A DNA stretch of 64,000 nt from the NCBI RefSeq assembly GCF_003674065.1, contig NZ_RDBE01000001.1:160257-224256 (forward strand). The letters run 5' to 3'. Below the pieces are notes generated by a model, which was not told the DNA's origin, made no database searches, and saw only the letters and a program-made list of their open reading frames with translations. Position 1 is the stretch's first letter. Every line of letters starts with the position of its first letter. Shown here piece after piece: positions 53,549-62,214 of the stretch. A program made the translations under genes and the position numbers. The stretch is from Nocardioides mangrovicus (GTDB lineage Bacteria; Actinomycetota; Actinomycetes; Propionibacteriales; Nocardioidaceae).

Positions 53549-54448
53549 GTGTCGCAGTACGAAGAGGACCAGCACCCCGCGTCGGCCGAGGCCGAGGCGC
53601 TGACCGGGACGACCCCCGTGGTCGAGCCGGTCGTGGAGCTGCCCGACCTCGAGCACGCCGCCGACTCCGAGGGCGAGAGCGACGACGTCGTCCTGGGCGC
53701 CTCCGACGAGGAGCTCACCGACGAGGAGTCCCCCGAGGACCTCCTCGCCTCCGAGGAGGAGCACGTCGAGGAGCAGGAGGCCACCGATGCCACCGATGTC
53801 GCCGACGTGCCGGCCGACCCGATGGAGGAGTTCCGTCAGGCGCTGCGCGAGAAGCCGGGTGACTGGTTCGTCGTGCACACCTACTCCGGCATGGAGAACC
53901 GGGTGAAGGCGAACCTGGAGAACCGCACCACCTCGCTCAACATGGAGGACTACATCCACGAGATCGTGGTCCCCACCGAGGAGGTCGCCGAGATCAAGAA
54001 CGGCCAGCGCAAGATGGTCAAGCGCACCGTGCTGCCCGGCTACGTCCTGGTGCGCATGGACCTGACCGACGAGTCCTGGGCCGCGGTGCGCCACACCCCG
54101 TCGGTCACCGGCTTCGTGGGTCAGAGCCACCAGCCGATCCCGCTGAGCCTGGACGAGGTCGAGGGCATGCTCGCCCCGGCCGTCCGCGCCGAGGCCGAGG
54201 CCGCTGCGGTGGCCGTCGCCGGCTCGGGTGAGGGCGGCACCACCACCACCGCCACCCCGCGCAAGCCCATCGAGGTGGCCGACTTCGAGGTCCAGGACTC
54301 CGTCATGGTCGTCGACGGCCCGTTCGCGACGCTCCACGCGACGATCACCGAGATCAACGCCGAGTCGCAGCGGGTCAAGGCCCTCGTCGAGATCTTCGGC
54401 CGGGAGACCCCGGTCGAGCTGTCCTTCTCGCAGATCGAGCGAGTCTGA
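53549..54448 (+). CDS. nusG: transcription termination/antitermination protein NusG
   Basis: NusG (299 aa), which binds RNA polymerase and couples it to Rho or the ribosome. An acidic N-terminal extension of about 90 residues, typical of actinobacteria, precedes the NGN domain (about 103-215: [36 protein letters not shown]). The KOW domain forms the C-terminus (about 245-299: [22 protein letters not shown]). An insertion between the domains is Ala/Thr-rich. The GTG at 53549 is used, with AAAGGTGA upstream; GTG 53519 is also in frame. Confidence 0.96.
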   Translation: MSQYEEDQHPASAEAEALTGTTPVVEPVVELPDLEHAADSEGESDDVVLGASDEELTDEESPEDLLASEEEHVEEQEATDATDVADVPADPMEEFRQALREKPGDWFVVHTYSGMENRVKANLENRTTSLNMEDYIHEIVVPTEEVAEIKNGQRKMVKRTVLPGYVLVRMDLTDESWAAVRHTPSVTGFVGQSHQPIPLSLDEVEGMLAPAVRAEAEAAAVAVAGSGEGGTTTTATPRKPIEVADFEVQDSVMVVDGPFATLHATITEINAESQRVKALVEIFGRETPVELSFSQIERV

Positions 54449-54457
54449 CTGAGCGCC

Positions 54458-54492
54458 GGTCGAGGAGGTCGCGCAGCGACCGTCTCGAAATC
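54458..54492. repeat. REP-like palindrome between nusG and rplK
   Basis: Nested symmetric element TCGAG-GA-GGTCGC-GCA-GCGACC-GT-CTCGA (54460-54488) placed 10 bp after nusG. Sequences of this type (TTTCGAGACGGTCGC...) are scattered intergenic repeats in Nocardioides-like genomes, from memory. It could also act as an attenuator before rplK. Confidence 0.6.
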
Positions 54493-54585
54493 CCGCAAGG
54501 AACACAGCAGCCGGCACCACGGCTGACCAGCACATGTGGAAGGGGCACCAGCCCCGTCATCACCACGAGATAGAGAAGAGAAGCA

Positions 54586-55014
54586 ATGCCTCCCAAGAAG
54601 AAGATCGCTGCCCTGGTCAAGGTGCAGCTCCAGGCCGGCGCAGCGACGCCGGCCCCGCCCGTCGGTACCGCGCTCGGTCCGCACGGCGTGAACATCATGG
54701 AGTTCTGCAAGGCGTACAACGCCGAGACGGAGTCCATGCGCGGCAACGTCATCCCCGTCGAGATCACGATCTTCGAGGACCGGTCGTTCTCGTTCATCAC
54801 CAAGACCCCGCCGGCCGCCGAGCTGATCAAGAAGGCAGCCGGCCTGGCCAAGGGCTCCGGCGTCCCGCACAAGGAGAAGGTCGGCAAGCTCACGAAGGAC
54901 CAGGTCCGCGAGATCGCCACCACCAAGCTCCCCGACCTCAACGCCAACGACGTCGAGGCCGCCATGAAGATCGTCGAGGGCACCGCCCGCTCCATGGGCG
55001 TCACCACCGACTGA
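54586..55014 (+). CDS. rplK: 50S ribosomal protein L11
   Basis: Ribosomal protein L11 (142 aa), part of the GTPase-associated centre and the target of thiopeptides. [42 protein letters not shown] and the C-terminal rRNA-binding domain ([43 protein letters not shown]) are canonical. The ATG at 54586 has GAGAAGAGAAG upstream. The 137-bp gap from nusG holds a REP-like palindrome; rplA follows after 100 bp. Confidence 0.98.
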   Translation: MPPKKKIAALVKVQLQAGAATPAPPVGTALGPHGVNIMEFCKAYNAETESMRGNVIPVEITIFEDRSFSFITKTPPAAELIKKAAGLAKGSGVPHKEKVGKLTKDQVREIATTKLPDLNANDVEAAMKIVEGTARSMGVTTD

Positions 55015-55114
55015 GCGAGCGTCTCGACACCCAGCACCACCGAGTCATCGATCGCACAGTGGCAGGGCCGCGCTGGCCCGCATCACCACACCTGGAAGAG
55101 AAGAGAGACCAGAC

Positions 55115-55828
55115 ATGCAGCGCAGCAAGACCTACCGGGCCGCGGCCCAGACCATCGACGCCGACGAGCTGTACGCCCCGCTGGCGGCCATCAAGCTCGC
55201 CAAGGACGGCGCGAAGCGTAAGTTCGACGAGACCGTCGACATCGCCATGCGCCTGGGCGTCGACCCCCGCAAGGCCGACCAGATGGTGCGCGGCACCGTC
55301 AACCTCCCGCACGGCACCGGCAAGACCGCCAAGGTGCTGGTCTTCGCCGTGGGCGACAAGGCCGAGGCGGCCCGCGCCGCCGGTGCCGACGAGGTCGGCG
55401 GCGACGAGCTGATCGAGAAGGTCGGCGGCGGCTACCTCGACTTCGACGCCGTCGTGGCCACGCCCGACCTGATGGGCAAGGTCGGCCGCCTGGGCCGCGT
55501 GCTGGGCCCCCGCGGCCTGATGCCGAACCCGAAGACCGGCACCGTCACGCCCGACCCGGCCAAGGCCGTCACGGACATCAAGGGCGGCAAGATCGAGTTC
55601 CGCGTCGACCGGCACGCGAACCTGCACTTCATCATCGGCAAGTCCTCGTTCTCGCCCGAGCAGCTGGCCGACAACTACGCGGCCGCGCTCGAGGAGGTGC
55701 TGCGGCTCAAGCCCGCCAGCTCCAAGGGCCGCTACATCAAGAAGATCACGGTCTCCACGACCATGGGACCCGGTGTGCAGGTCGACCCGAACCGCACGCG
55801 CAACCTCTCCGTCGAGGACGAGGCGTAA
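55115..55828 (+). CDS. rplA: 50S ribosomal protein L1
   Basis: Ribosomal protein L1 (237 aa), which forms the L1 stalk and in many bacteria represses its own operon. Signatures are [27 protein letters not shown], the [27 protein letters not shown] loop near residue 120-145, and the C-terminal TISTTMGPG-like segment. The ATG at 55115 follows GAAGAGAAGAGAG. Unusually, a lipoprotein gene starts only 4 bp after its stop. Confidence 0.98.
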   Translation: MQRSKTYRAAAQTIDADELYAPLAAIKLAKDGAKRKFDETVDIAMRLGVDPRKADQMVRGTVNLPHGTGKTAKVLVFAVGDKAEAARAAGADEVGGDELIEKVGGGYLDFDAVVATPDLMGKVGRLGRVLGPRGLMPNPKTGTVTPDPAKAVTDIKGGKIEFRVDRHANLHFIIGKSSFSPEQLADNYAAALEEVLRLKPASSKGRYIKKITVSTTMGPGVQVDPNRTRNLSVEDEA

Positions 55829-55832
55829 CACC

Positions 55833-56684
55833 ATGCTGACGCGGGTCTCGGGACGCGTCGTCGCATCGCTGAGCGCCGCCGCGCTGCTCGCCCTCACCGC
55901 CGGTTGCGGCGGGGGCAGCAGCGACGGCGGCTCGTCCGCGTCGAGCGGCTCCAGCACCACGGCCGCCTCGCCGGACAGCAGCTCGTCGGGCAGCAGCTCG
56001 CCCAGCACCGTGAGCGCCGGCGGCCAGGGGCTGTCGAAGACCGACCTGTTCAGCCGGCTGCTGGCCGCGCAGCAGAAGGCCGGCAGCTACCACTTCACGC
56101 TCACCACCGGGGTCGCGGGCCAGACCGTCACCGGTCGGGGCAGCGCCGACACCTCGCGCACCCCGCCGTCGTCCCAGGTGGCGATCGGCGTCGCGAACCA
56201 GCAGTTCACCGCGCTGCAGGTCGCCGGCGTCTACTACTTCAAGGGCGGCCCGTTCGGCACGAGCAAGTGGCTCAAGATCGATCCGAAGGCGAGCAGCAAC
56301 GGGCTCGGCGCGCTCGTCGGCCAGCTCGGCAGCAGCGACCCGGCCTCCGCGCTGGCCGCCCTGCAGGGCGCCGCGAGCGTCACCGAGAAGGGCAGCGCCC
56401 AGGTCGACGGCACGAGCACCACCGAGTACGACGTCACGGTCCCCAGCTCGGCGCTGGTGAAGTCCTCGGCCGTGTCCTCCCAGCTGCAGTCCGTGCTGCC
56501 GAAGCAGATCACCTACCAGGTCTTCGTCAGCAGCGACGACCTGTTGCGGCGGCTCTCCTCGAGCTACGCCGTCCAGGGCAAGCAGGCGACGACCCGCATC
56601 GACTTCTCCGACTACGGCGCGAAGGTCTCGATCTCCGCGCCCCCGGCGTCGCAGACGACCACCACCTTCACCCCGGGTGGCTAG
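55833..56684 (+). CDS. LppX/LprAFG-like secreted lipoprotein
   Basis: Putative lipoprotein (283 aa). The signal peptide ends in a lipobox LTAGC (Cys about residue 27), followed by a Gly/Ser/Thr-rich linker of about 35 residues. The domain from about residue 66 onward has the features of the LppX/LprAFG fold: FSRLLAAQQKAGSYHFTLTT, WLKIDPK, TTEYDVTVP and TTRIDFSDYGAKVSISAP. In mycobacteria such proteins carry lipids across the envelope. The gene begins 4 bp after rplA and lies inside the ribosomal protein region, ahead of the rplJ promoter, so it may be co-expressed with rplKA. Confidence 0.85.
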   Translation: MLTRVSGRVVASLSAAALLALTAGCGGGSSDGGSSASSGSSTTAASPDSSSSGSSSPSTVSAGGQGLSKTDLFSRLLAAQQKAGSYHFTLTTGVAGQTVTGRGSADTSRTPPSSQVAIGVANQQFTALQVAGVYYFKGGPFGTSKWLKIDPKASSNGLGALVGQLGSSDPASALAALQGAASVTEKGSAQVDGTSTTEYDVTVPSSALVKSSAVSSQLQSVLPKQITYQVFVSSDDLLRRLSSSYAVQGKQATTRIDFSDYGAKVSISAPPASQTTTTFTPGG

Positions 56685-56706
56685 GCCCGGGGCAGCGCGG
56701 GCGGAT

Positions 56707-56736
56707 TTGGAGCCGACGGCGTGCTCCCCGTACGCT
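56707..56736 (+). promoter_or_regulatory. rplJ-rplL promoter
   Basis: TTGGAG (56707-56712) and TACGCT (56731-56736) with an 18-bp spacer, immediately after the lipoprotein gene. A start near 56743 would place the L10 leader at the 5' end of the rplJL mRNA. Confidence 0.6.
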
Positions 56737-56742
56737 TGCCCC

Positions 56743-56930
56743 TCGTAACCGAAGACCGCCGGTCCCTCACCTGGTGAGGCGAAGGCTCCGCGACGCGGGC
56801 GACCAGCGCAGGTGACAGAGCCGAGCACCAGCTCCCGCGCCCTGTGGCCCGCGCTGTTCGATGAACACCGCGCCCGGGGCGCCTTCTCGTTCCTGCGGTC
56901 CTCACCTGTGACCACAGCGAGGGAAGGAGT
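56743..56930 (+). ncRNA. ribosomal protein L10 leader
   Basis: A structured 5' leader of about 190 nt between the promoter and rplJ. The ACCGAAGACCGCCGGT segment near 56748 matches the conserved core of actinobacterial L10 leaders, which bind L10-L7/L12 to repress their own translation. Base-paired stretches follow (CTCACC-TGGTGAG near 56767). The assignment rests on position and this core. Confidence 0.7.
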
Positions 56931-56933
56931 GCC

Positions 56934-57596
56934 ATGGCGACGTCTGAGAAGACCGCTGCGGTGGCCGAGATCGTCGAGGCGTTCAACGACGCCAGCGGTG
57001 CCGTCCTCACCGAGTACCGCGGCCTCACGGTCAAGCAGCTCAAGGACCTGCGCCGTTCGCTCGGCGAGAACGCCCAGTACTCGGTCGTGAAGAACACCCT
57101 CACCAAGATCGCGGCCAAGCAGGCCGGCGTCGAGGGTGTCGACGACCTGCTGGTCGGCCCGACCGCGATCGCGTTCATCAACGGCGACCTGGTCGAGGCG
57201 GCCAAGGGCCTGCGCGACTTCGCCAAGGCCAACCCGGCCCTGGTGATCAAGGGCGGCTACGTCGACGGCGCCACGCTCGACGCCGGCGAGATCGCCAAGC
57301 TGGCCGACCTGGAGTCGCGCGAGGTGCTGCTGGGCAAGCTGGCCGGCGCCATGCTCGCGTCGCTGAGCCAGGCCGTGTACCTGCTCAACGCGCCTCTGGC
57401 CCAGGCCGCCCGGCTGGCGGCCGCGCTGGAGGCGAAGAAGCAGGAGGAGGGCGGCCCCGAAGCCAGCCCCGAGGCCAGCACCGAGGCCAGCACCGAGGCC
57501 AGCACCGAGCCGGCCGAGGCGGCCGAGGCCACCACCGAGCCGGCCGAGGCCACCACCGAGGCCACCGAGTCAACCGAATCAACCCCTGAGGCCTGA
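56934..57596 (+). CDS. rplJ: 50S ribosomal protein L10 with long acidic repeat tail
   Basis: Ribosomal protein L10 (220 aa), base of the L7/L12 stalk. The conserved part (residues 1-165) includes [56 protein letters not shown] and LVGPTAIAF. After the L12-binding helix comes a roughly 45-residue tail of EAST and EATTEP-type repeats, longer than usual and encoded by near-identical 12-nt units (57470-57510). GGGAAGGAG precedes the ATG. It is controlled by the upstream leader; rplL follows after 29 bp. Confidence 0.97.
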   Translation: MATSEKTAAVAEIVEAFNDASGAVLTEYRGLTVKQLKDLRRSLGENAQYSVVKNTLTKIAAKQAGVEGVDDLLVGPTAIAFINGDLVEAAKGLRDFAKANPALVIKGGYVDGATLDAGEIAKLADLESREVLLGKLAGAMLASLSQAVYLLNAPLAQAARLAAALEAKKQEEGGPEASPEASTEASTEASTEPAEAAEATTEPAEATTEATESTESTPEA

Positions 57597-57625
57597 GGGC
57601 CTCCCCAGAAGGAAGGAACGCCACC

Positions 57626-58021
57626 ATGGCGAAGCTCAGCACCGACGAGCTCCTGGACGCCTTCAAGGAGATGACCCTCCTGGAGCTCAGCGAGTTCGTG
57701 AAGCAGTTCGAGGACACCTTCGGCGTCACCGCCGCCGCTCCGGTCGCCGTCGCGGCCGCGCCGGCTGCGGGCGGCGCTGCCGGCGGCGGCGACGCCGCTG
57801 CGGAGGAGCAGGACGAGTTCGACGTCGTCCTCGAGGCCGCCGGCGACAAGAAGATCAACGTCATCAAGGAGGTCCGCGCGCTCACCAGCCTGGGCCTCAA
57901 GGAGGCCAAGGACCTCGTCGAGTCCGCTCCGAAGGCCGTCCTGGAGAAGGTCAAGAAGGAAGACGCGCAGAAGGCCAAGGAGGCCCTCGAGGCCGCCGGC
58001 GCCACCGTCGCGGTCAAGTGA
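57626..58021 (+). CDS. rplL: 50S ribosomal protein L7/L12
   Basis: Ribosomal protein L7/L12 (131 aa), the mobile stalk that recruits translational GTPases. The dimerisation domain ([31 protein letters not shown]), the Ala/Gly-rich hinge and the C-terminal domain ([40 protein letters not shown]) are complete. AGAAGGAAGG precedes the ATG. A strong terminator follows. Confidence 0.98.
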   Translation: MAKLSTDELLDAFKEMTLLELSEFVKQFEDTFGVTAAAPVAVAAAPAAGGAAGGGDAAAEEQDEFDVVLEAAGDKKINVIKEVRALTSLGLKEAKDLVESAPKAVLEKVKKEDAQKAKEALEAAGATVAVK

Positions 58022-58038
58022 TCTGACGAACGCATCTT

Positions 58039-58073
58039 CGAACGGCCGTCCCGCTGTGCGGGGCGGCCGTTCG
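58039..58073 (+). terminator. terminator after rplL
   Basis: 15-bp stem CGAACGGCCGTCCCG / CGGGGCGGCCGTTCG with one T-G pair and a CTGTG loop, 17 bp after the rplL stop. It ends the rplJL transcript before the mce operon. Confidence 0.9.
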
Positions 58074-58175
58074 GCATTCTCGGACGGCTCTCGATGCACA
58101 GGTGTGCACAAGCCCGCTCGCGGGTAGGGTCCCGGTTGGACTTTCGTCACACTCAGGCGCAGAATCCGCGTTACT

Positions 58176-58189
58176 TTACTCGCCGGTAA
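58176..58189. promoter_or_regulatory. possible operator upstream of the mce operon
   Basis: Imperfect dyad TTAC-TCGCCG-GTAA about 80 bp before mkl, in an AT-richer patch (CGTTACTTTACTCG) that may also hold the promoter. TetR/GntR-type lipid regulators bind similar TTAC...GTAA sites; no regulator gene is adjacent. Weak support. Confidence 0.3.
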
Positions 58190-58269
58190 TCGTTGAGACA
58201 TCGGGCGGGACAGCGTCGCGGGGGAGCCGGAGCCACCCGCGTTCGTCTCGGAGGGAGCAGGCAAGCGTC

Positions 58270-59223
58270 ATGGGCGTCGAGATCGAGATCAAGGACCTGA
58301 CCAAGAGCTTTGGTCGGCAGCTGATCTGGGGCGATGTCACCTTGACCATCCCTGCCGGTGAGATCTGCGTGATGCTCGGCCCCTCCGGCACCGGCAAGTC
58401 GGTGCTGCTGAAGACCCTCATCGGGCTGCTCAAGCCCGACCGCGGCAGCGTCGTCATCGAGGGCGTCGACATCGCCAGCTGCTCGGAGCGCGACCTCTAC
58501 GAGGTCCGCAAGCTGTTCGGCGTCCTGTTCCAGGACGGCGCCATGTTTGGCTCGATGAACCTCTACGACAACGTGGCGTTCCCGCTGCGCGAGCACACCA
58601 AGAAGTCCGAGTCCGAGATCCGCAAGATCGTCATGGAGAAGATGGAGCTCGTCGGCCTGGTCGGCACCGAGGACAAGCTCCCCGGTGAGATCTCGGGCGG
58701 GATGCGCAAGCGCGCCGGCATCGCCCGCGGGCTGGTGCTCGACCCCGAGATCATCCTCTTCGACGAGCCCGACTCCGGCCTGGACCCGGTGCGGACCTCG
58801 TTCCTCAACCAGCTGATCGTCGACCTCAACGCCCAGATCGACGCGACGTTCCTCATCGTCACCCACGACATCAACACCGCGCGCACGGTGCCGGACAACA
58901 TCGGTCTGCTCTACCACAAGCACCTGGCCATGTTCGGGCCGCGCGAGATGCTGCTGTCCTCGGAGGAGCCGGTGGTCCGCCAGTTCCTCAACGCCCAGCG
59001 CGTCGGCCCGATCGGCATGTCGGAGGAGAAGGACGCCGACGAGCTCGAGGCCGAGAAGGACCAGGAGCTGCCGCCGCTGCCGCCGATCCCGATGCAGATG
59101 GAGCCCTCCAACGGCATCCCGCGGCGCAGCCAGCGCGAGCCCGGTTCCTGGTGCAAGGAAAACGGCGTCACGCCGCCCCCCGGGTCGTTCGAGGAGAACA
59201 TGTCGATGGTGACGGAGGTCTGA
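58270..59223 (+). CDS. mkl: Mce-system ABC ATPase (Mkl/MceG-like)
   Basis: ATPase (317 aa) of the MlaF/MceG type that energises Mce lipid import. Walker A GPSGTGKSV is near residue 39. The signature ISGGMRKRAGIARGL near 145 is the SGGMRKR form specific to Mce/Mla ATPases. Walker B ILFDEPDSGLDPV follows near 165. After residue 255 comes an acidic, Pro-rich C-terminal extension of about 60 residues, as in actinobacterial homologues. GGAGGGAG lies about 15 bases before the ATG. It heads the operon, unlike mycobacteria, where mceG is elsewhere in the genome. Confidence 0.94.
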   Translation: MGVEIEIKDLTKSFGRQLIWGDVTLTIPAGEICVMLGPSGTGKSVLLKTLIGLLKPDRGSVVIEGVDIASCSERDLYEVRKLFGVLFQDGAMFGSMNLYDNVAFPLREHTKKSESEIRKIVMEKMELVGLVGTEDKLPGEISGGMRKRAGIARGLVLDPEIILFDEPDSGLDPVRTSFLNQLIVDLNAQIDATFLIVTHDINTARTVPDNIGLLYHKHLAMFGPREMLLSSEEPVVRQFLNAQRVGPIGMSEEKDADELEAEKDQELPPLPPIPMQMEPSNGIPRRSQREPGSWCKENGVTPPPGSFEENMSMVTEV

Positions 59224-59227
59224 GCCG

Positions 59228-60013
59228 ATGTCGTCCTTGACTGCCTCGCGCGTGCTGGCTCCCATCGGGACCGCCGGCAAGCTGTTCGCGTTCGCCCTCG
59301 ACGTCGCCAAGCAGCTGCCGCGCCGGCCGTTCCAGCTCAAGGAGTTCATCCAGCAGGCTTGGTTCATCGCCTCGGTGACGATCATCCCGACCGCGCTGGT
59401 CGCCATCCCCTTCGGCGCCGTGATCGCGCTGCAGGTGGGCGGCCTGATCAAGCAGTTCGGCGCGCAGTCCTTCACCGGCTCCGCCGCCGTGCTCGCCGTC
59501 GTCCGCGAGGCGGGCCCGATCGCCACCGCGCTGCTCATCGCCGGCGCCGGCGGCTCGGCCATCGCCGCCGACCTCGGCGCGCGGAAGATCCGCGAGGAGC
59601 TCGATGCGATGATGGTGCTGGGCATCGACCCGATCCAGCGGCTGGTCGTGCCGCGCGTGCTGGCCGCGATGATGGTGGCGGTCTTCCTCAACGGGCTGGT
59701 CAGCATCGTCGGCGTCATCGGCGGGTACTTCTTCAACGTCGTGCTCCAAGGCGGCACCCCCGGTGCCTACCTAGCGAGCTTCACCGCGCTCGCGCAGCTG
59801 CCCGACCTGTGGCAGGGCATGGTCAAGGCGCTGATCTTCGGACTCATCGCCGCCATCGTCGCCGCTTACAAGGGGATGAACGCCGGCGGCGGCCCGAAAG
59901 GCGTCGGCGACGCGGTGAACGAGTCCGTCGTCATCACGTTTCTGCTGCTGTTCGTCGTCAACTTCATCGTCACGGCCGTCTACTTCCAGCTCGTGCCACC
60001 GAAGACGGGCTGA
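59228..60013 (+). CDS. yrbEA: YrbE/MlaE-family permease A
   Basis: First MlaE-type permease (261 aa) of the Mce importer. It has about five to six membrane spans and the conserved MlaE loop in LGARKIREELDAMMVLGIDPIQRLVVPRVLAAM (about residues 117-150), with the Glu of the EExDAxxxxGxxP motif. AGPIATALLIAGAGGSAIAADLG precedes it. The ATG is 4 bp after the mkl stop; yrbEB follows 3 bp later. Pairs with YrbEB in the membrane. The lipid cargo is unknown. Confidence 0.95.
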   Translation: MSSLTASRVLAPIGTAGKLFAFALDVAKQLPRRPFQLKEFIQQAWFIASVTIIPTALVAIPFGAVIALQVGGLIKQFGAQSFTGSAAVLAVVREAGPIATALLIAGAGGSAIAADLGARKIREELDAMMVLGIDPIQRLVVPRVLAAMMVAVFLNGLVSIVGVIGGYFFNVVLQGGTPGAYLASFTALAQLPDLWQGMVKALIFGLIAAIVAAYKGMNAGGGPKGVGDAVNESVVITFLLLFVVNFIVTAVYFQLVPPKTG

Positions 60014-60016
60014 GCC

Positions 60017-60844
60017 GTGGCGAGCATCCGCAGCATCTACACCAAGCCGCTGGGCACCCTGGACACCCTGGGCGCGCAGCTCTCCTTCTACGTCCGCGCG
60101 CTGACCTGGGCGCCGCGCTCGGTGCGGCGCTACAAGAAGGAGATCCTCCGGCTGCTGGCCGAGGTCACCTTGGGCTCGGGTGCGCTGGCCGTCATCGGCG
60201 GCACCGTCGGCGTCATCACCGGCCTGGCCTTCTTCACCGGCACCGAGGTCGGCCTGCAGGGCTACGCGTCGCTGAACCAGCTCGGGGTCGCGGCCTTCTC
60301 CGGGTTCGTCTCGGCCTACTTCAACACCCGCGAGATCTCACCGCTGGTGGCCGGCATCGCGCTGGCCGCCACGGTCGGCTGCGGCTTCACCGCGCAGCTC
60401 GGTGCGATGCGGATCTCCGAGGAGGTCGACGCCCTCGAGGTCATGGCGGTGCCCTCGCTGCCGTTCCTGGTCACCACGCGCATCATCGCCGGGCTGGTCG
60501 CGGTCACCCCGCTCTACATCGTCGGCCTGCTGGCCTCCTACTTCGCCACCAGGCTCACCGTCACGGCGTTCTTCCACCAGAGCGGTGGCACCTACGACCA
60601 CTACTTCAACCAGTTCCTGCCACCGGGCGACGTGCTGTGGTCGTTCGGCAAGGTGCTGGTGTTCTCGGTCGTGGTGATCCTCATCCACTGCTACCACGGC
60701 TACAACGCCTCGGGCGGTCCGGCCGGGGTGGGCGTGGCGGTCGGTCGTGCCGTGCGGACCTCCATCGTGGCGATCAACGTCATCGACCTGTTCTTGAGCA
60801 TGGCCATCTGGGGCGCCACGACCACCGTGCGGTTGGCGGGGTAG
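60017..60844 (+). CDS. yrbEB: YrbE/MlaE-family permease B
   Basis: Second MlaE-type permease (275 aa) of the Mce importer. The conserved loop reads AQLGAMRISEEVDALEVMAVPSLPFLVTTRIIAG near residues 127-160. It has an amphipathic N-terminal helix and about six spans. The GTG start is 3 bp after yrbEA, and the first mce gene starts 5 bp after its stop. It is the standard yrbE1B position in an actinobacterial mce operon. Confidence 0.95.
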   Translation: MASIRSIYTKPLGTLDTLGAQLSFYVRALTWAPRSVRRYKKEILRLLAEVTLGSGALAVIGGTVGVITGLAFFTGTEVGLQGYASLNQLGVAAFSGFVSAYFNTREISPLVAGIALAATVGCGFTAQLGAMRISEEVDALEVMAVPSLPFLVTTRIIAGLVAVTPLYIVGLLASYFATRLTVTAFFHQSGGTYDHYFNQFLPPGDVLWSFGKVLVFSVVVILIHCYHGYNASGGPAGVGVAVGRAVRTSIVAINVIDLFLSMAIWGATTTVRLAG

Positions 60845-60849
60845 CGGCG

Positions 60850-62214
60850 ATGCGCAACACCGTGCGGTACCGCACCCTCGGGGTGCTGTTCCTGACCCTC
60901 GTGCTGGTGGGGGTCTACTGCGTCTACGCCATCTTCGCCCAGAAGTTCACCAGCTTCACCGACGTCGCCCTGCACGCCGACAACTCGGGGCTGCAGCTGC
61001 CCGACCGGGCCGACGTGAAGGTGCGCGGCGACATCGTCGGCGAGGTCCGCAAGGTGGTCACCGACAAGAGCGGTGGCGTCACGATGACCCTGGGTCTGCA
61101 GCCCGACAAGGCCAAGCAGATCCCGGCCAACGTGTCAGCCTCGATCCTGCCCAAGACGCTGTTCGGCGAGAAGTACGTCTCCCTCGACATCCCCTCGCGG
61201 CCCTCGACCGCGCCACTGCGCACCGGCGACAAGATCACGCAGACCAAGCTGCCGATCGAGGTCGAGCAGGTCCTCAACGACATCTACCCGCTGCTGCGCA
61301 CGGTGCAGCCGGTCGAGCTGAACTACACGCTCACCGCGCTCGCCACGGCGCTGGAGGGCCGCGGGAACCAGATCGGGGAGAACCTGCAGGTCCTCAACAA
61401 CTACCTGATCAAGATGAACCCGAAGGTCCCGAAGCTGATCGCGGACCTCAAGCTGCTCACCAGCGTCTCCAACACCTACGCCGACGTGGCGCCCGAGCTG
61501 GGCCGGATCCTGCGCAACACCGTCAAGACCGGCAACACCCTGCTGACCAAGCAGCAGCGGCTGCACCAGTTCCTGCAGAGCACCACGGCCTTCTCCAACA
61601 CCGCCACCGGGTTCTTGAACGCCAACGGCGACAACATCGTGCAGCTCGGCCAGCTCAGCGAGCCGACCGTCGCCTTGTTGCAGAAGTACTCCTCGGAGTT
61701 CCCCTGCATGCTCCAGGGCATCGTGAACCAGGCACCGAAGCTGGGCAGCACCTTCCGAGGCTTCATCTTCCACATCAACCTGCTCACGATCCCCAAGCAG
61801 CCCCGGCAGAGCGCCGCCAACCCGCTCGGCAACGGCTACGGCACCGCCGACGTGCCCGTCTACGCCGACACCCGCGGCCCCTACTGCGGCAAGCTCCCCA
61901 ACCCGCCGTGGAACCCCTCGAACCCGTTCACGGCCATCCCCAACTTCAACGACGGCGTCGCCGAGGGCAACAACGACCTCAAGCGGGTGGCCCCCTCGGT
62001 GGACTCCGGCGCCACCAGCTCGAGCACCGCCGACTCCGGCACGACCACCGCCACCGCCGCCAACGTCAGCGGCAACCCGGCCGAGAAGGCGCTGATGACC
62101 TCGCTCGCCGCCCCCGTGCTCGGGGTGCCGGCCGACCAGGTCGGCGACGTCACCACGCTGCTCTTCGGCCCGCTCGCCCGCGGGTCGCAGGTGGACATGG
62201 AGGCGAGCAAGTAG
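60850..62214 (+). CDS. mceA: MCE-family protein A
   Basis: First MCE protein (454 aa) of the operon. One N-terminal membrane anchor (LGVLFLTLVLVGVYCVYAIF, about residues 10-29) is followed by the MCE/MlaD domain (about 37-115: VALHADNSGLQLPDRADVKVRGDIVGEVRKV, ASILPKTLFGEKYVSLDIP). A long helical domain (about 130-330) builds the periplasmic tunnel, and a Ser/Thr/Ala-rich tail ends the protein. The YCG and PCM cysteines may pair. Its TAG stop overlaps the GTG of the next mce gene by one base. Confidence 0.94.
   Translation: MRNTVRYRTLGVLFLTLVLVGVYCVYAIFAQKFTSFTDVALHADNSGLQLPDRADVKVRGDIVGEVRKVVTDKSGGVTMTLGLQPDKAKQIPANVSASILPKTLFGEKYVSLDIPSRPSTAPLRTGDKITQTKLPIEVEQVLNDIYPLLRTVQPVELNYTLTALATALEGRGNQIGENLQVLNNYLIKMNPKVPKLIADLKLLTSVSNTYADVAPELGRILRNTVKTGNTLLTKQQRLHQFLQSTTAFSNTATGFLNANGDNIVQLGQLSEPTVALLQKYSSEFPCMLQGIVNQAPKLGSTFRGFIFHINLLTIPKQPRQSAANPLGNGYGTADVPVYADTRGPYCGKLPNPPWNPSNPFTAIPNFNDGVAEGNNDLKRVAPSVDSGATSSSTADSGTTTATAANVSGNPAEKALMTSLAAPVLGVPADQVGDVTTLLFGPLARGSQVDMEASK

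Noticed and set aside
59359-60849. Upstream part of the 951-codon frame that ends in mceA
   Set aside because: It is an Arg-rich shadow of the two yrbE genes. The MCE protein begins at the ATG at 60850 with its membrane anchor.
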